Assembly: GCF_024508275.1 (NCBI RefSeq)
Contig: NZ_CP101989.1
Span: 558,001 to 622,000 of the forward strand
Source of the DNA: Cellulomonas wangsupingiae
Lineage (GTDB): Bacteria; Actinomycetota; Actinomycetes; Actinomycetales; Cellulomonadaceae
Length of the DNA stretch: 64,000 nucleotides
Reading direction: 5' to 3'
A program made the position numbers and the translations under genes. Of this stretch, positions 1-13,455 are shown one piece after another. The notes below the pieces were generated by a model. It had not been told where the DNA came from. It searched no databases and saw only the letters and a program-made list of their open reading frames with translations. How positions within the stretch are numbered: position 1 is the stretch's first letter; every line of letters starts with the position of its first letter.

Positions 1-1
1 C

Positions 2-532
2 GCCCTGGTCGCCGAGCCGCCGGTGGTGGTGCTCGACGAGCCGACGACGGGCCTCGACCCGCGCAGCCGCCTGCAGATGTGGGACGTCATCGCGGACCTG
101 GTGCGCGCGGGCACGACGATCCTGCTCACGACGCAGTACCTGGAGGAGGCCGACCGCCTCGCCGACGCCATCGTCGTGATCGACCACGGGCGCGCGATCG
201 CCCGCGGCACCGCCGACGAGCTCAAGGCGCAGGTCGGCGGCGAGCGGGTGGAGGTGCTGCTGGCCGACGCGGCGGCGTCCGCCACGGCCCGCGCGGCGCT
301 CGCGGACGTGGCGTCCGGGGACGAGGTCCACACCGACGGCGACGGGCGCGCGCTGTCGGTCGCCGTCGCCGACGGCACGTACGCGCTGCGCCGCGTGCTG
401 GACCGGCTGGACGCCGAGGGCGTGGCCGTCCTCGAGGCGGGGCTGCGGCGCCCGACGCTCGACGACGCGTTCCTCACCCTGACCGGGCGGCCCGCGGAGG
501 ACGTCCCCGTGCCGGCGGGGGTGGCCCGATGA
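2..532 (+). CDS. ABC transporter ATP-binding protein, DrrA-like (5' partial)
   Basis: The reading frame is open from the window edge, so the N-terminus with Walker A lies outside. What is visible starts at Walker B (VVVLDEP) and the D-loop (TTGLDP), then LLTTQYLEEADRLAD, where the usual H-loop histidine is a glutamine, as is typical of DrrA/daunorubicin-type exporters. A C-terminal DUF4162-like extension follows, ending LDDAFLTLTGR. It energises the membrane protein encoded next, with which it shares an ATGA stop/start overlap. The substrate cannot be read from sequence; lipid, drug or polyketide export is typical of the family. Confidence 0.93.
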   Translation, partial: ALVAEPPVVVLDEPTTGLDPRSRLQMWDVIADLVRAGTTILLTTQYLEEADRLADAIVVIDHGRAIARGTADELKAQVGGERVEVLLADAAASATARAALADVASGDEVHTDGDGRALSVAVADGTYALRRVLDRLDAEGVAVLEAGLRRPTLDDAFLTLTGRPAEDVPVPAGVAR

Positions 533-1332
533 CCACGCTGGCCCGCACGGTGGTCGACACGCACGTCGTCGCCAAGCGCAACCTGCTGAAGATCCTGCGC
601 GTCCCGGAGATCCTGGTCGCCGTCCTGATCTCGCCGATCATGTTCGTGCTGCTGTTCGCGTACGTCTTCGGCGGCGCGATCGACCCGGGGGACGGCGTGA
701 GCTACCGGGAGTTCCTCATCCCGGGGATCTTCGCTCAGACCGTGGTCTTCGGGGCGACGTTCACGGGTGCCGGCATCGCGGAGGACATGCAGAAGGGCAT
801 CCTCGACCGGTTCCGGTCGCTGCCGATGTCGCAGTCCGCGGTGCTCGCCGGGCGCACGGCGTCCGACGTCGTGTACAACGTGCTCTCGCTCGTCATCATG
901 GCGCTCACCGGTCTGCTCGTCGGGTGGCGCGTGCACGGCACCGTCCTGGAGGCGGCCGCGGCGTTCGGGCTGCTGCTGGTGTTCGCCTACGCGGTGAGCT
1001 GGATCATGGCCCTCGTCGGGGTTCTCGTGCCCAGCGTCGAGGTCATCAACAACGCGTCGTTCATCGTCATCATGCCGCTGACGTTCGTGTCGAACGCGTT
1101 CGTCCCGCTCGAGTCGTTCCCGGAGCCGCTGCGTCGCGTCGTCGAGTGGAACCCCGTCTCGACGCTGACCCAGGCGTGCCGCGAGCTGTTCGGCAACACC
1201 AGCCCGGACGCAGCCGTGCCCGACGCGTGGTCGATGCAGAACCCCGTGGCGTACACCCTGGTGTGCGTCGTGCTGATCCTCGTGGTGTTCGCACCGCTCG
1301 CGATCGCGCGGTACCGCCGCACGTCGCGCTGA
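529..1332 (+). CDS. ABC-2 type transporter permease, DrrB-like
   Basis: This 267-residue membrane protein has six hydrophobic segments, the first around residues 27-50 (LVAVLISPIMFVLLFAYVFGG), and the ABC2_membrane pattern with the GILDRFRSLPMS cytoplasmic stretch characteristic of DrrB-like permeases. ATG at 529 overlaps the stop of the ATPase gene (ATGA), so the two are translationally coupled and form one exporter. No accessory gene follows; the next gene has its own promoter-like sequence. Confidence 0.92.
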   Translation: MTTLARTVVDTHVVAKRNLLKILRVPEILVAVLISPIMFVLLFAYVFGGAIDPGDGVSYREFLIPGIFAQTVVFGATFTGAGIAEDMQKGILDRFRSLPMSQSAVLAGRTASDVVYNVLSLVIMALTGLLVGWRVHGTVLEAAAAFGLLLVFAYAVSWIMALVGVLVPSVEVINNASFIVIMPLTFVSNAFVPLESFPEPLRRVVEWNPVSTLTQACRELFGNTSPDAAVPDAWSMQNPVAYTLVCVVLILVVFAPLAIARYRRTSR

Positions 1333-1469
1333 GGACGGGCGGTGGAATGAGAGATGAATGAGACGTGGCGTACGACACGCCGCGAAACGCGCGGTCTGGG
1401 AGGTTCGTGCGTCCGGGGGAAGGCCTCTTGGCCTGGTCGGACGCGGATGGGGGAACTACCGTTGCGCAA

Positions 1470-3953
<2,484 letters not shown>

Positions 3954-3971
3954 GCCGACCGGCGCCCACCC

Positions 3972-4010
3972 GGCCCCGGCCCCCGCGACCACGTCGCGGG
4001 GACCGGGGCC
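3972..4010 (+). terminator. Strong hairpin after glgP
   Basis: Arms 3972-3989 and 3993-4010 are 18 nt each with a single mismatch and a 3-nt loop. The hairpin lies 18 nt past the glgP stop and between convergent genes, so it can serve both strands. There is no U-tract, as is common in high-GC actinomycetes. Confidence 0.75.
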
Positions 4011-4093
4011 GCGGTGCGTCGTCACCCGTGCGCCTCGGCAGGTCGGGACGGGTCACCCGCCGGATGCTCGGCGCGACGTCGCGTGCGGGAGCG

Positions 4094-4813
4094 TCAGCGG
4101 CGGCGACGCGGCTGCGAGCGTCCCGCGGGTGAGCCGTGGCGGGACGGGGCCGGCGCCGGCGCCCGTCGGGGGGCCGGCTCGGCGGTGTCGCGGCCGCGCG
4201 AGCTGCCGGCGGTCCGGCCGCGGACGATGCCCACGAGCTCCTGGGCGTGCGGGTGCTCGTGGTCGGTGCGCCACACGAGCACGACCGGTGACCCCGGTGC
4301 GCCGGGCACGGGCCGCACCTCGGTGCCCTTGCGGTCGTGCAGCCGGGCCAGCGCGTGCGGCACCACCAGCACGCCGCTCCCGCCGGCCACGAGGTCGGCC
4401 GCGGTCGGCACGTCGGGCACCTCGACGACGTCGACGCCCGGCGGCAGCCAGCCCAGCACGTCGTCGGCGGGGACGAGCAGGGTCTCGCCCGCCAGGTCCG
4501 CGACGTCGACCTCCTCGACGACCGTCAGCACGTGCTCCTTCGGGACCACGACGACGCTCTGCTCCGTCCACAGCGGCACGACCGCCCAGCCGGTGGCCGT
4601 GCTCGGGGTCGTGGCCGGCAGGCCCGCGGGCGGCGTGGCGGCCCCGGCGGGCGGCAGGCGCAGCACGGCCGCGTCGACGTCCCCGCGCAGCACGGCGCCG
4701 ACGGCGTCCGACGGCGAGCCGTGCACCACGTCGAGCGGGTCGTCCGGCAGGCGTTCGCGCCACACCCGCGCCCACCGGTCCGGGCTGGTGCCGGGCACCA
4801 GGAGCAGCCTCAT
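4094..4813 (-). CDS. LysR-type effector-domain protein lacking a DNA-binding domain
   Basis: The 239-residue product starts directly in a periplasmic-binding-like fold (MRLLLVPGTSPDRW), then shows features of LysR effector domains: SDAVGAVLRGDVDAAVLRLP, a hinge near VVPLWTEQSVVVVPKEHVL, and GGSGVLVVPHALARL. No winged helix precedes it. The C-terminal 35 residues are low-complexity and basic (Pro/Arg-rich), perhaps nucleic-acid binding. Its ATG overlaps the trmB stop (ATGA), so it is co-translated with trmB. It could sense a ligand without binding DNA, or be the remnant of a full regulator. Function is unknown. Confidence 0.82.
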   Translation of the reverse strand: MRLLLVPGTSPDRWARVWRERLPDDPLDVVHGSPSDAVGAVLRGDVDAAVLRLPPAGAATPPAGLPATTPSTATGWAVVPLWTEQSVVVVPKEHVLTVVEEVDVADLAGETLLVPADDVLGWLPPGVDVVEVPDVPTAADLVAGGSGVLVVPHALARLHDRKGTEVRPVPGAPGSPVVLVWRTDHEHPHAQELVGIVRGRTAGSSRGRDTAEPAPRRAPAPAPSRHGSPAGRSQPRRRR

Positions 4814-5535
4814 CGGACCCGCCGCACGACGACGTCGGTCACGTCGTGGCCGAGGTCCAGGCCGCGCTGCTCGAAGCGCGTGACGGGCCGGTGCGCGGGT
4901 CGGGGCACGACGCCGCCGACCAGGTCGGGGTCGGCCGTCAGCACGTCGCGCATCTGCTCGGCGTAGTCCGCCCAGTCGGTCGCGACGTGCAGCGTGCCGC
5001 CGACCCGCAGGCGGTCGCGCAGCAGTGTGACGTGCGCGGGCTGTACGAGGCGGCGCTTGTGGTGCCGGGCCTTGGGCCACGGGTCGGGGAAGAACGCGTG
5101 CACGGCGTCGAGGCTGCCGGGCGCCACGTCGGCGCGCAGGAGGCGCAGCGCGTCCCCGTGGGCGACGCGCACGTTGGTCAGCCCCAGCCGCTCGACGAGC
5201 AGGAGCAGCGCCGCCACGCCGGGCAGGTGCGCCTCGACCGCGAGCCAGTCACGGCCCGGGTCGGCCGCGGCCATCGCCGCGGTCGCGTCGCCCATCCCGG
5301 ACCCGATCTCCATGACGAGGGGCGCGTCCCGCCCGTAGAGCGCGAGGGGGTCGAGCCACCCGTCGCGCGTGCGCGGCGGCGGGACGCGGGGGTCGTCCAC
5401 CGAGAACCCCCAGCGGGGGAACAGGCGGGTCAGCGCGTCGGCGCGGTCCGTGCCGAGCGGCGAGCGGCGGGGGTGGAACGTCCGGAGCGGCTCGTGGGGG
5501 CCGGACGCGCGGTGGGTGAACACGTCGGGCTGCAC
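4810..5535 (-). CDS. trmB: tRNA (guanine-N7-)-methyltransferase
   Basis: TrmB methylates G46 of tRNA using SAM. The SAM-binding segment VMEIGSGMGDATAAMA, the catalytic and tRNA-binding block FFPDPWPKARHHKRR, and the C-terminal ATDWADYAEQM and PVTRFEQRG motifs are all present. GTG 5535 is preferred over the upstream codon at 5553 because, on the minus strand, TAGGGT (5548-5543) lies 7 nt before it, fitting a leaderless mRNA; FHPRR also sits at the usual N-terminal position. The product is 241 residues. Confidence 0.94.
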   Translation of the reverse strand: MQPDVFTHRASGPHEPLRTFHPRRSPLGTDRADALTRLFPRWGFSVDDPRVPPPRTRDGWLDPLALYGRDAPLVMEIGSGMGDATAAMAAADPGRDWLAVEAHLPGVAALLLLVERLGLTNVRVAHGDALRLLRADVAPGSLDAVHAFFPDPWPKARHHKRRLVQPAHVTLLRDRLRVGGTLHVATDWADYAEQMRDVLTADPDLVGGVVPRPAHRPVTRFEQRGLDLGHDVTDVVVRRVR

Positions 5536-5557
5536 GCCGCCCACCCTACGCACCGTG

Positions 5558-6337
5558 TCAGGCGACGATGTCCTCGAGCGGCGGCTGCAGCAGCGCGACG
5601 ACCTCGCCCGCCGGCCCCCGGACCAGCAGCATGCGCCCGTACGGGGTGTCCTCCGGCCCGCTGACGACCTCGCCGCCGAGCTCGGCGACGCGCGGGGCGA
5701 TGCCGTCGGCGTCCTCGACCTCGACGTACCAGGTCCAGGCGGCCGGCACGTCGCCGGCCCCGGGCCCGTACCCGCCGATGCCCGCGGCGGGCGTCCCGCC
5801 GACGGACAGCGACGTGTACGTGAAGTCCGGTGCGCTCATGTCCTGCTGCTCGTAGCCGAACAGCGCGGTGTAGAAGCGGCGCGCGGTGACCGGGTCGTGC
5901 GACATCTGCTCCGCCCACACGTACGCGCCGGGGACCTCGGTCAGCTCCCAGCCCGTGTGCGTGCCGGACTCCCAGAGGCCGACGACGGCGCCCGTCGGGT
6001 CGGCCAGCACCGCGAGGCGCCCCAGGTCGAGCACCGTCACCGGGTCGACGACGACCGTCCCGCCGGCGGCCACGCCCTGCGCGACGCTCTGCGCGAGGTC
6101 GTCCGTCGCGAGGTACACGCACCAGCCCGCGGGGTGCGGCACGTCGGCGACCTTGATCCCCGCGACGACGTGCCCGTCGACGGTGGCCGTCACGTACCCG
6201 CCGGTCTCGGGGCCGCCGATGCTCAGCTGCCAGCCGAGCAGCCCGCCGTAGAACCGCTGGGTGGGCCCGAGCTCCGTGACGGTGATGTCCGCCCAGCCGG
6301 GGACACCGGCGGGCCACGGGCTCGTGCAGACGGTCAT
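5558..6337 (-). CDS. Two-domain VOC (glyoxalase/bleomycin-resistance-like) protein
   Basis: The 259-residue protein has two VOC modules in tandem. The first begins VPGWADITVTELGPTQRFYGGLLGW and the second begins with the EVPGAYVWAEQMSHDPVTARRFYTALFGYE stretch. Each keeps the beta-alpha-beta pattern and putative metal or substrate positions near the FY-GLLGW helix and the terminal PLL/E strand. This architecture is common in actinomycete proteins called hydroxylases or glyoxalases, without a proven substrate. ATG 6337 is preceded by GGAGGA at good spacing. It is divergent from the CDF transporter gene. Confidence 0.88.
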   Translation of the reverse strand: MTVCTSPWPAGVPGWADITVTELGPTQRFYGGLLGWQLSIGGPETGGYVTATVDGHVVAGIKVADVPHPAGWCVYLATDDLAQSVAQGVAAGGTVVVDPVTVLDLGRLAVLADPTGAVVGLWESGTHTGWELTEVPGAYVWAEQMSHDPVTARRFYTALFGYEQQDMSAPDFTYTSLSVGGTPAAGIGGYGPGAGDVPAAWTWYVEVEDADGIAPRVAELGGEVVSGPEDTPYGRMLLVRGPAGEVVALLQPPLEDIVA

Positions 6338-6447
6338 GGTGGGGGTCCTCCGGGGTCGGGGGCGGACGGGCGTCCGCGGCAGGGCGAGCACAGCCAACCA
6401 CCGCGGCCCGCGTCGCGCACCACGGGTGGACGTGCTAGGCCGGGGGT

Positions 6448-7518
6448 GTGACACCCGACACCTCGCCCGGACCGGGCGCGCAGGACGTGCCCGCGGGGGG
6501 CCGTGGCCACGGCCGTGCCGGGCGTCGCGGCGGCGCGCGGGACGCCGGCGGGGGTGAGGAGTCGACCGTCACCGTGGTCCTCGCGCTGCTCGCGAACGCG
6601 CTGATCGCGGCCGCGAAGACGGCCGCCGCCGTGATCACCGGGGCGGCGTCCATGCTGGCCGAGGCCGCGCACTCCTGGGCGGACACGGGCAACGAGGTCT
6701 TCCTGCTCGTCGCGCAGCGGCGGGGCGACCGGCCGGCCGACGTCTCGCACCCGTTCGGGTACGGCCGCGAGGTGTACGTGTGGTCGATGTTCGCGGCGAT
6801 CGGCCTGTTCGCCGTGGGGGCGGGCGTGTCGGTGACGCACGGCCTCCACGAGCTGGCGGACCCCGAGCCGGCGACGGACTTCGGGGTCGCGTACGCGGTG
6901 CTGGCGGTCGCGTTCGTGCTGGAGGGCGTGTCGTTCCGGCAGGCGTGGCGGCAGAGCCGGGGCGAGGCGCGCAGGCGGGACCGGGGTCTGCTCGAGCACG
7001 TCCTGGCCACGTCCGACCCGACCGTGCGGGCCGTCTTCTTCGAGGACGCGGCCGCCCTCGTCGGGCTCGTCATCGCCGCGGCCGGGATCGTGGCCAACCA
7101 GGTCACAGGCTCGGCCGTGCCGGACGCGCTGGGGTCGATCCTCGTCGGGCTGCTGCTCGCCGTCGTCGCCTACGTGCTCATCGTGCGCAACCTGCGGTTC
7201 CTCGTGGGGGAGACGGTGGATCCCGAGGTGCAGGCGGCCGCGCTGCGGACCCTCCTGCAGATGCCGCAGGTCGCCCGGGTCACGCAGCTGCGGATCGAGT
7301 TCGTCGGGGCGCGCCGGGTCGTGCTCGTCGGGGCGGTCGACCTGGTGGGCAACCCGGACGAGGCCGAGGCGTCGCACCGGCTCGCGGAGGTCGAGGCCGC
7401 CGTCCGGGCGTCGCCCGGGGTCGTCGGCGCCGTGCTCTCGCTCGCCGAGCCGGGGGAGCCGTCGCTCCTGCCGCCGGACGTCAGCCCGTCGGCAGGCGGG
7501 ACGCCAGGAAGTCGGTGA
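6448..7518 (+). CDS. Cation diffusion facilitator (CDF) family metal transporter
   Basis: This 356-residue membrane antiporter probably exports divalent metal (Zn, Co, Mn or Fe) in exchange for protons. The TM2 metal site HSWADTGNE is at about residues 75-83. A second acidic TM site appears as FFEDAAALVGLVIAAAG, where the usual HxxxD is ExxxD-like (FEDAA), suggesting a changed selectivity within the family. A cytosolic domain follows (LQMPQVARVTQLRIEFVG). GTG 6448 lies 6 nt after TAGGCC, a leaderless-type placement. The 3' end overlaps the convergent hydrolase gene by 38 bp. Confidence 0.9.
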   Translation: MTPDTSPGPGAQDVPAGGRGHGRAGRRGGARDAGGGEESTVTVVLALLANALIAAAKTAAAVITGAASMLAEAAHSWADTGNEVFLLVAQRRGDRPADVSHPFGYGREVYVWSMFAAIGLFAVGAGVSVTHGLHELADPEPATDFGVAYAVLAVAFVLEGVSFRQAWRQSRGEARRRDRGLLEHVLATSDPTVRAVFFEDAAALVGLVIAAAGIVANQVTGSAVPDALGSILVGLLLAVVAYVLIVRNLRFLVGETVDPEVQAAALRTLLQMPQVARVTQLRIEFVGARRVVLVGAVDLVGNPDEAEASHRLAEVEAAVRASPGVVGAVLSLAEPGEPSLLPPDVSPSAGGTPGSR

Positions 7519-8488
7519 CCTCGCGCAGGTAGCGCTCGCGGACGGGCGGGGTGGACAGGGCCAGGTCGTGCGCGCCCCCGGTGACCTCGACGAACGTGAC
7601 GTCGTCCCCCAGCCGGTGCGCGCGACGGGCGATCTGCGCCGGGTCGAGCACGGAGTCGGTGCGCAGCAGCGCGTCGTGACCGACCTTGTGCGGGCCGGCG
7701 GCGTCGGACGCGAGGACCAGCACGGGCACGTCGACCGCGAGTCCCCGGGCCACGCGCGCGTGGCCGCGGCGCACCGCGCGGACGAAGCCCGCGCGCACCG
7801 GGAAGCCCTCGTGCGGCTTCCAGGCGAGGTCGAAGTCCCACTCGCCGCCCGTGTCACGGTGCAGCGCCCGCCCGTAGTACGGCGCGATGCGGCGCACCGG
7901 GAGGCGCGGCACCGGCCCCGCGACGAGATGGACCGCGCGGGCCAGCGCGGTGCGCTCGAACAGCGTGCCGCGCACGTCCAGCCACGGGGAGTTCAGCACG
8001 AGCGCGTCGACCAGGCCCAGGCCGCGGCGCGCCTCGGCCCACAGCGCGGCCGTCAGCCCGCCGGTGGAGTGGCCGAGCAGCACGACGACGTCGTGGTCCG
8101 CCCGCAGCGCGCGGACCGCCGCGTCGATCTCCTCGGTGTAGACGGCCAGGTCCGTGGTCTCGTTGGGCGGCCGCCCGGGCCGGATGGAGCGCCCGTGGTC
8201 GCGCAGCTCGAGCGCGTACGTGTCGTACCCGGCCGCGGCGAGCGCGTCACCGACGTGCGGGTGGAAGAAGTAGTCGACGAACCCGTGCAGGTGGAGCACG
8301 GCGCGCCGCGTGGGGGCGCCGTCGGGGACCCTGCGCACGAGGGTGGCCACCGGGTCGACGCCCGTGCGGCGCGTGACCGCGTCGGGCCGCAGGTGCAGTG
8401 TGCGCGCGCGCCAGCGGTCCCCGAGCACGTCCGTGCGCTCGGCGTCCCACCGGTCGCGTGCCGGGCGGGCGTCCACGTCGTCGTCCAC
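7481..8488 (-). CDS. Alpha/beta hydrolase (monoacylglycerol lipase / serine aminopeptidase S33 type)
   Basis: The 335-residue protein has the S33 hydrolase layout: HLHGFVDYFFH oxyanion strand at about 66-76, nucleophile elbow LLGHSTGG with Ser near 141, a lid-like ELRDHGRS region earlier, an Asp in VPVLVLASDAAG, and a terminal His in VTGGAHDLALS. A lipid ester is the likely substrate class; the exact one is unknown. GTG start with GAGGAT 6 nt upstream suggests a leaderless message. Confidence 0.88.
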   Translation of the reverse strand: MDDDVDARPARDRWDAERTDVLGDRWRARTLHLRPDAVTRRTGVDPVATLVRRVPDGAPTRRAVLHLHGFVDYFFHPHVGDALAAAGYDTYALELRDHGRSIRPGRPPNETTDLAVYTEEIDAAVRALRADHDVVVLLGHSTGGLTAALWAEARRGLGLVDALVLNSPWLDVRGTLFERTALARAVHLVAGPVPRLPVRRIAPYYGRALHRDTGGEWDFDLAWKPHEGFPVRAGFVRAVRRGHARVARGLAVDVPVLVLASDAAGPHKVGHDALLRTDSVLDPAQIARRAHRLGDDVTFVEVTGGAHDLALSTPPVRERYLREVTDFLASRLPTG

Positions 8489-8551
8489 GCGGTGATCCTC
8501 GCACGCGGCCCGTCGCCGGCGCGGCAGGGCGTCCGGGCCGGGCCGCGCCGC

Positions 8552-9208
8552 TCAGGCGACCGACGGCACCGGCGTCGGCGTCCGCATCGGCCGTGCGGCG
8601 ACGTGCCCCTGACCGGCGACGTCGAGCGCGAGCCCGGTGATGCGGGCGGTCCCGTCGGCGTCGACCTCGACCGTCGACACCGAGGCGTTGGGCAGCGGCA
8701 CCAGGCCGACCTCGTCGACGGTCGCCAGGTACGCGCCCAGGGCCAGCCCGTGGCCGACCACGAGCACGTGCCCGTCGTCGTGCTCGGCGGCGATGCGGGC
8801 GAACACGTCGCGGGTGCGGGCCATGAAGTCGGCGGCCGGCTCCCCGCCCGGCAGCCCGGGGTGCGTGCCGGCGAGCACGTCGGTGACGAGCTCCGGCCAC
8901 GCGACGACGTCGTCGAGGACCCGCTCGGGCCGCTGCTCGTAGACACCGAACGCGTACTCGAGCAGCCCGCGGTCGGTGCGCAACGGCACCTCGGCGTGGG
9001 GGCGCAGCAGCTCGACGGCCGTCGCGACGGCACGTCCCGACGGCGACGACCACGCGGCCGTGAACGGTGTCGCGGCCAGGTGGCGGGCGGTGGCGCGGAC
9101 GCCGGCCCGGCCGTCGCGCGTGAGCGGTGAGTCGCAGCGGCCCTGCAGGATGCGGCGGGCGTTGAAGTGCGTACGGCCGTGGCGGACGAGCGTCATGGTG
9201 AGGGTCAT
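8552..9208 (-). CDS. Histidine phosphatase (phosphoglycerate-mutase-like) family protein
   Basis: The catalytic RHG is at residues 9-11 (MTLTMTLVRHG), with RTHFN and LQGRCDSPLT following as in PhoE/GpmB-type phosphatases, and the second histidine in VLVVGHGLALGAYL. The 218-residue length is normal. Substrates of such proteins vary (sugar phosphates, nucleotides, cobalamin intermediates) and cannot be chosen here. It is divergent from clpB and shares its upstream region. Confidence 0.88.
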   Translation of the reverse strand: MTLTMTLVRHGRTHFNARRILQGRCDSPLTRDGRAGVRATARHLAATPFTAAWSSPSGRAVATAVELLRPHAEVPLRTDRGLLEYAFGVYEQRPERVLDDVVAWPELVTDVLAGTHPGLPGGEPAADFMARTRDVFARIAAEHDDGHVLVVGHGLALGAYLATVDEVGLVPLPNASVSTVEVDADGTARITGLALDVAGQGHVAARPMRTPTPVPSVA

Positions 9209-9307
9209 CGGTGCCCTGCTCTCTCTCGGTGGTCGGCCCGACGCTAGGCGCGTGGCGTGTCGTCCCGGCGACGCCGGCGTGACGCCCGGGTGACGGCTGC
9301 GCGCCGG

Positions 9308-9340
9308 TTGGCGGCCGAACTTGAGCGGAATAGACTCAAC
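9308..9340 (+). promoter_or_regulatory. clpB promoter overlapped by an HspR (HAIR) operator
   Basis: TTGGCG (9308-9313), a 17-bp spacer and TAGACT (9331-9336) form a good -35/-10 pair. CTTGAGC-N7-ACTCAAC at 9320-9340 matches the HAIR consensus CTTGAGT-N7-ACTCAAG at 12 of 14 defined bases with exact spacing, and covers the -10. HspR repression of clpB is established in Streptomyces and mycobacteria; here it is inferred from the site. Confidence 0.88.
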
Positions 9341-9403
9341 TTCGGAGTCCGTTGACCCAGGAGGCATGACGTCGACGTGCGGACACCGCACAGGGAGGTC
9401 TCA

Positions 9404-12004
<2,601 letters not shown>

Positions 12005-12011
12005 CCCACCC

Positions 12012-12089
12012 CCGCCGAGCGCGGTACTCGACGCTCGAGCGCGGTGCTCGTCTCGCCCGCGCTCGGCGGTCGAGTACCGCGCTCGGCGG
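12012..12089. repeat. Perfect 21-bp inverted repeat with internal repeat copies
   Basis: Arms 12012-12032 and 12069-12089 are exactly complementary. The core GAGCGCGGTACTCG occurs in the left arm (12018), as a one-base variant GAGCGCGGTGCTCG between the arms (12037), and inverted in the right arm (12072). It begins 8 nt after the clpB stop. It may terminate clpB transcription, but the 36-nt loop and the extra internal copy are more than a simple terminator needs. Confidence 0.8.
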
Positions 12090-12137
12090 GTGGGGTCGAC
12101 CTGCGGGGCGCGGACGCGGGTGGCAGCATGCGGAAGC

Positions 12138-12836
12138 ATGCTCGTGACGACCGCCGCCCTGGCCGCGGCCGCATCCGGGACCGAGCTGACCGGGCTCGCC
12201 GGGTGGGTCGTGTCCGTGATCGAGTCGCTCGGGCCCGTCGGCGTCGGGCTGCTCGTGGCGCTCGAGAACCTCTTCCCGCCCATCCCGTCCGAGGTGGTCC
12301 TGCCCGTCGCCGGGTACGTCGCGTCGCAGGGTGACATGTCCCTGACCTGGACGATCGTCGCCGCGACGATCGGTGCCGTCGTGGGCGCGTGGCTGCTGTA
12401 CGGGCTCGGCGCCTGGGTCGGGCGCGTGCGGATCCGCCGCTGGCTCGAGCGCATCCCGCTCATGGAGGCCGAGGACCTCGACCAGGCCGAGCGGTGGTTC
12501 GACCGGCACGGGGGCGCGGCGGTCCTCATCGGCCGCTGCGTGCCGGTGGTGCGCAGCCTCATCTCCGTGCCGGCCGGTGTCGAGGGCATGGGCGTCGTGC
12601 GGTTCACGCTCTACACGCTGGTCGGGTCCGCGGTGTGGAACGGCGGGCTCGTGTGGGTCGGCTACCTGCTCGGCTCCCGGTGGAGCGACGTCGGCCGCTA
12701 CAGCGACTGGCTCAACGCGGCCGTGTACCTCGTCATCGCCGTCGTGCTCGTGCGGTTCGTCTGGACGCGCACCGGCACACGCGGCGAGCGGCGCCGCGCG
12801 GCGCGCGCACCGCGGACCGGGAACGTCGGGGCCTGA
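12138..12836 (+). CDS. DedA family membrane protein
   Basis: The 232-residue integral membrane protein has the DedA (SNARE-associated/VTT) signature: NLFPPIPSEVVLPVAGYVA in the first half, GAVVGAWLLYGLGAWVGR, and the second re-entrant motif GGAAVLIGRCVPVVRSLISVPAG with the conserved GR and PAG. DedA proteins support undecaprenyl-phosphate or phospholipid recycling across the membrane. ATG 12138 was chosen over upstream in-frame codons because the hydrophobic N-terminus begins there (MLVTTAALAAAAS). Confidence 0.9.
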   Translation: MLVTTAALAAAASGTELTGLAGWVVSVIESLGPVGVGLLVALENLFPPIPSEVVLPVAGYVASQGDMSLTWTIVAATIGAVVGAWLLYGLGAWVGRVRIRRWLERIPLMEAEDLDQAERWFDRHGGAAVLIGRCVPVVRSLISVPAGVEGMGVVRFTLYTLVGSAVWNGGLVWVGYLLGSRWSDVGRYSDWLNAAVYLVIAVVLVRFVWTRTGTRGERRRAARAPRTGNVGA

Positions 12837-12843
12837 CCCCGGG

Positions 12844-13455
12844 TCACCCCGAGGGCGTCGCCGCGCCCTCGGCCGGCGCCACGGTGCCGTCGACGAACGA
12901 CCCCGTCACCGGGCTCGTCGGCACCGCGACGCACAGCCCGGTGCGGTCGCCGTCCGACCACCCCGACCGGGTCGGTGCCCACGTCACCAGGCGCACGCCC
13001 GCCGCGACCTCCTCGTCGCTCAGGACGCACGCCCGCGCGACCCGCGCGTGCGCACCGTCCTGCCCGGGCCACACCCCGGCGGGGTCGAACGCGTACTGCG
13101 TGACGACCTGCGCCGCGTGCGCCTCGGAGCACGGCACGACGCGGACGCGGCCGACCTCACCGTCCGCCGGCAGCTCGGCGAGGCACGAGCCGCTGACGAG
13201 CTGCACGGCGTACGCGTCGGTGGGCACGGAGACGTCCGGGGGCAGCGGGCGCGTGCGCGCGTCCGTGACCGCCTGCGTCCCGACGACCGCCCCGACCGCG
13301 AGCAGCACGACCGCACCGGCCACGGCGGATCCCACGACGACGCGCCGTCGACCGCGCGTCCGGGCGTCGGCAGCCTCCTGCCACCCGTCGGCGTAGTACG
13401 TCGGCGGGTTCGGGTCCTCGGGGACGTCGGGGACGTCGTCGTCGACGGGGCTCAG
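12844..13455 (-). CDS. Membrane-anchored septum-formation-domain protein with unclear start
   Basis: After an acidic N-terminus (PVDDDVPDVPEDPNPP) comes one TM segment (VVVGSAVAGAVVLLAVGAVVGTQ is the hydrophobic run) and an extracellular domain with spaced cysteines (SGSCLAELP, VVPCSEAHA, RACVLSDEE, TGLCVAVP) matching Septum_form-type domains. No ATG, GTG or TTG lies in frame near the expected start. CTG at 13455 overlaps the preceding gene's TGA (CTGA), mimicking an ATGA coupling, and is taken as the provisional start (203 aa). A GTG further upstream in frame lies inside the previous gene without a ribosome-binding site. Exact function is unknown. Confidence 0.78.
   Translation of the reverse strand: MSPVDDDVPDVPEDPNPPTYYADGWQEAADARTRGRRRVVVGSAVAGAVVLLAVGAVVGTQAVTDARTRPLPPDVSVPTDAYAVQLVSGSCLAELPADGEVGRVRVVPCSEAHAAQVVTQYAFDPAGVWPGQDGAHARVARACVLSDEEVAAGVRLVTWAPTRSGWSDGDRTGLCVAVPTSPVTGSFVDGTVAPAEGAATPSG

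Noticed and set aside
1365..1469. Longer glgP start at GTG 1365
   Set aside because: The added 35 residues show no family similarity, and the -10-like TACCGT lies within that stretch just before GTG 1470.
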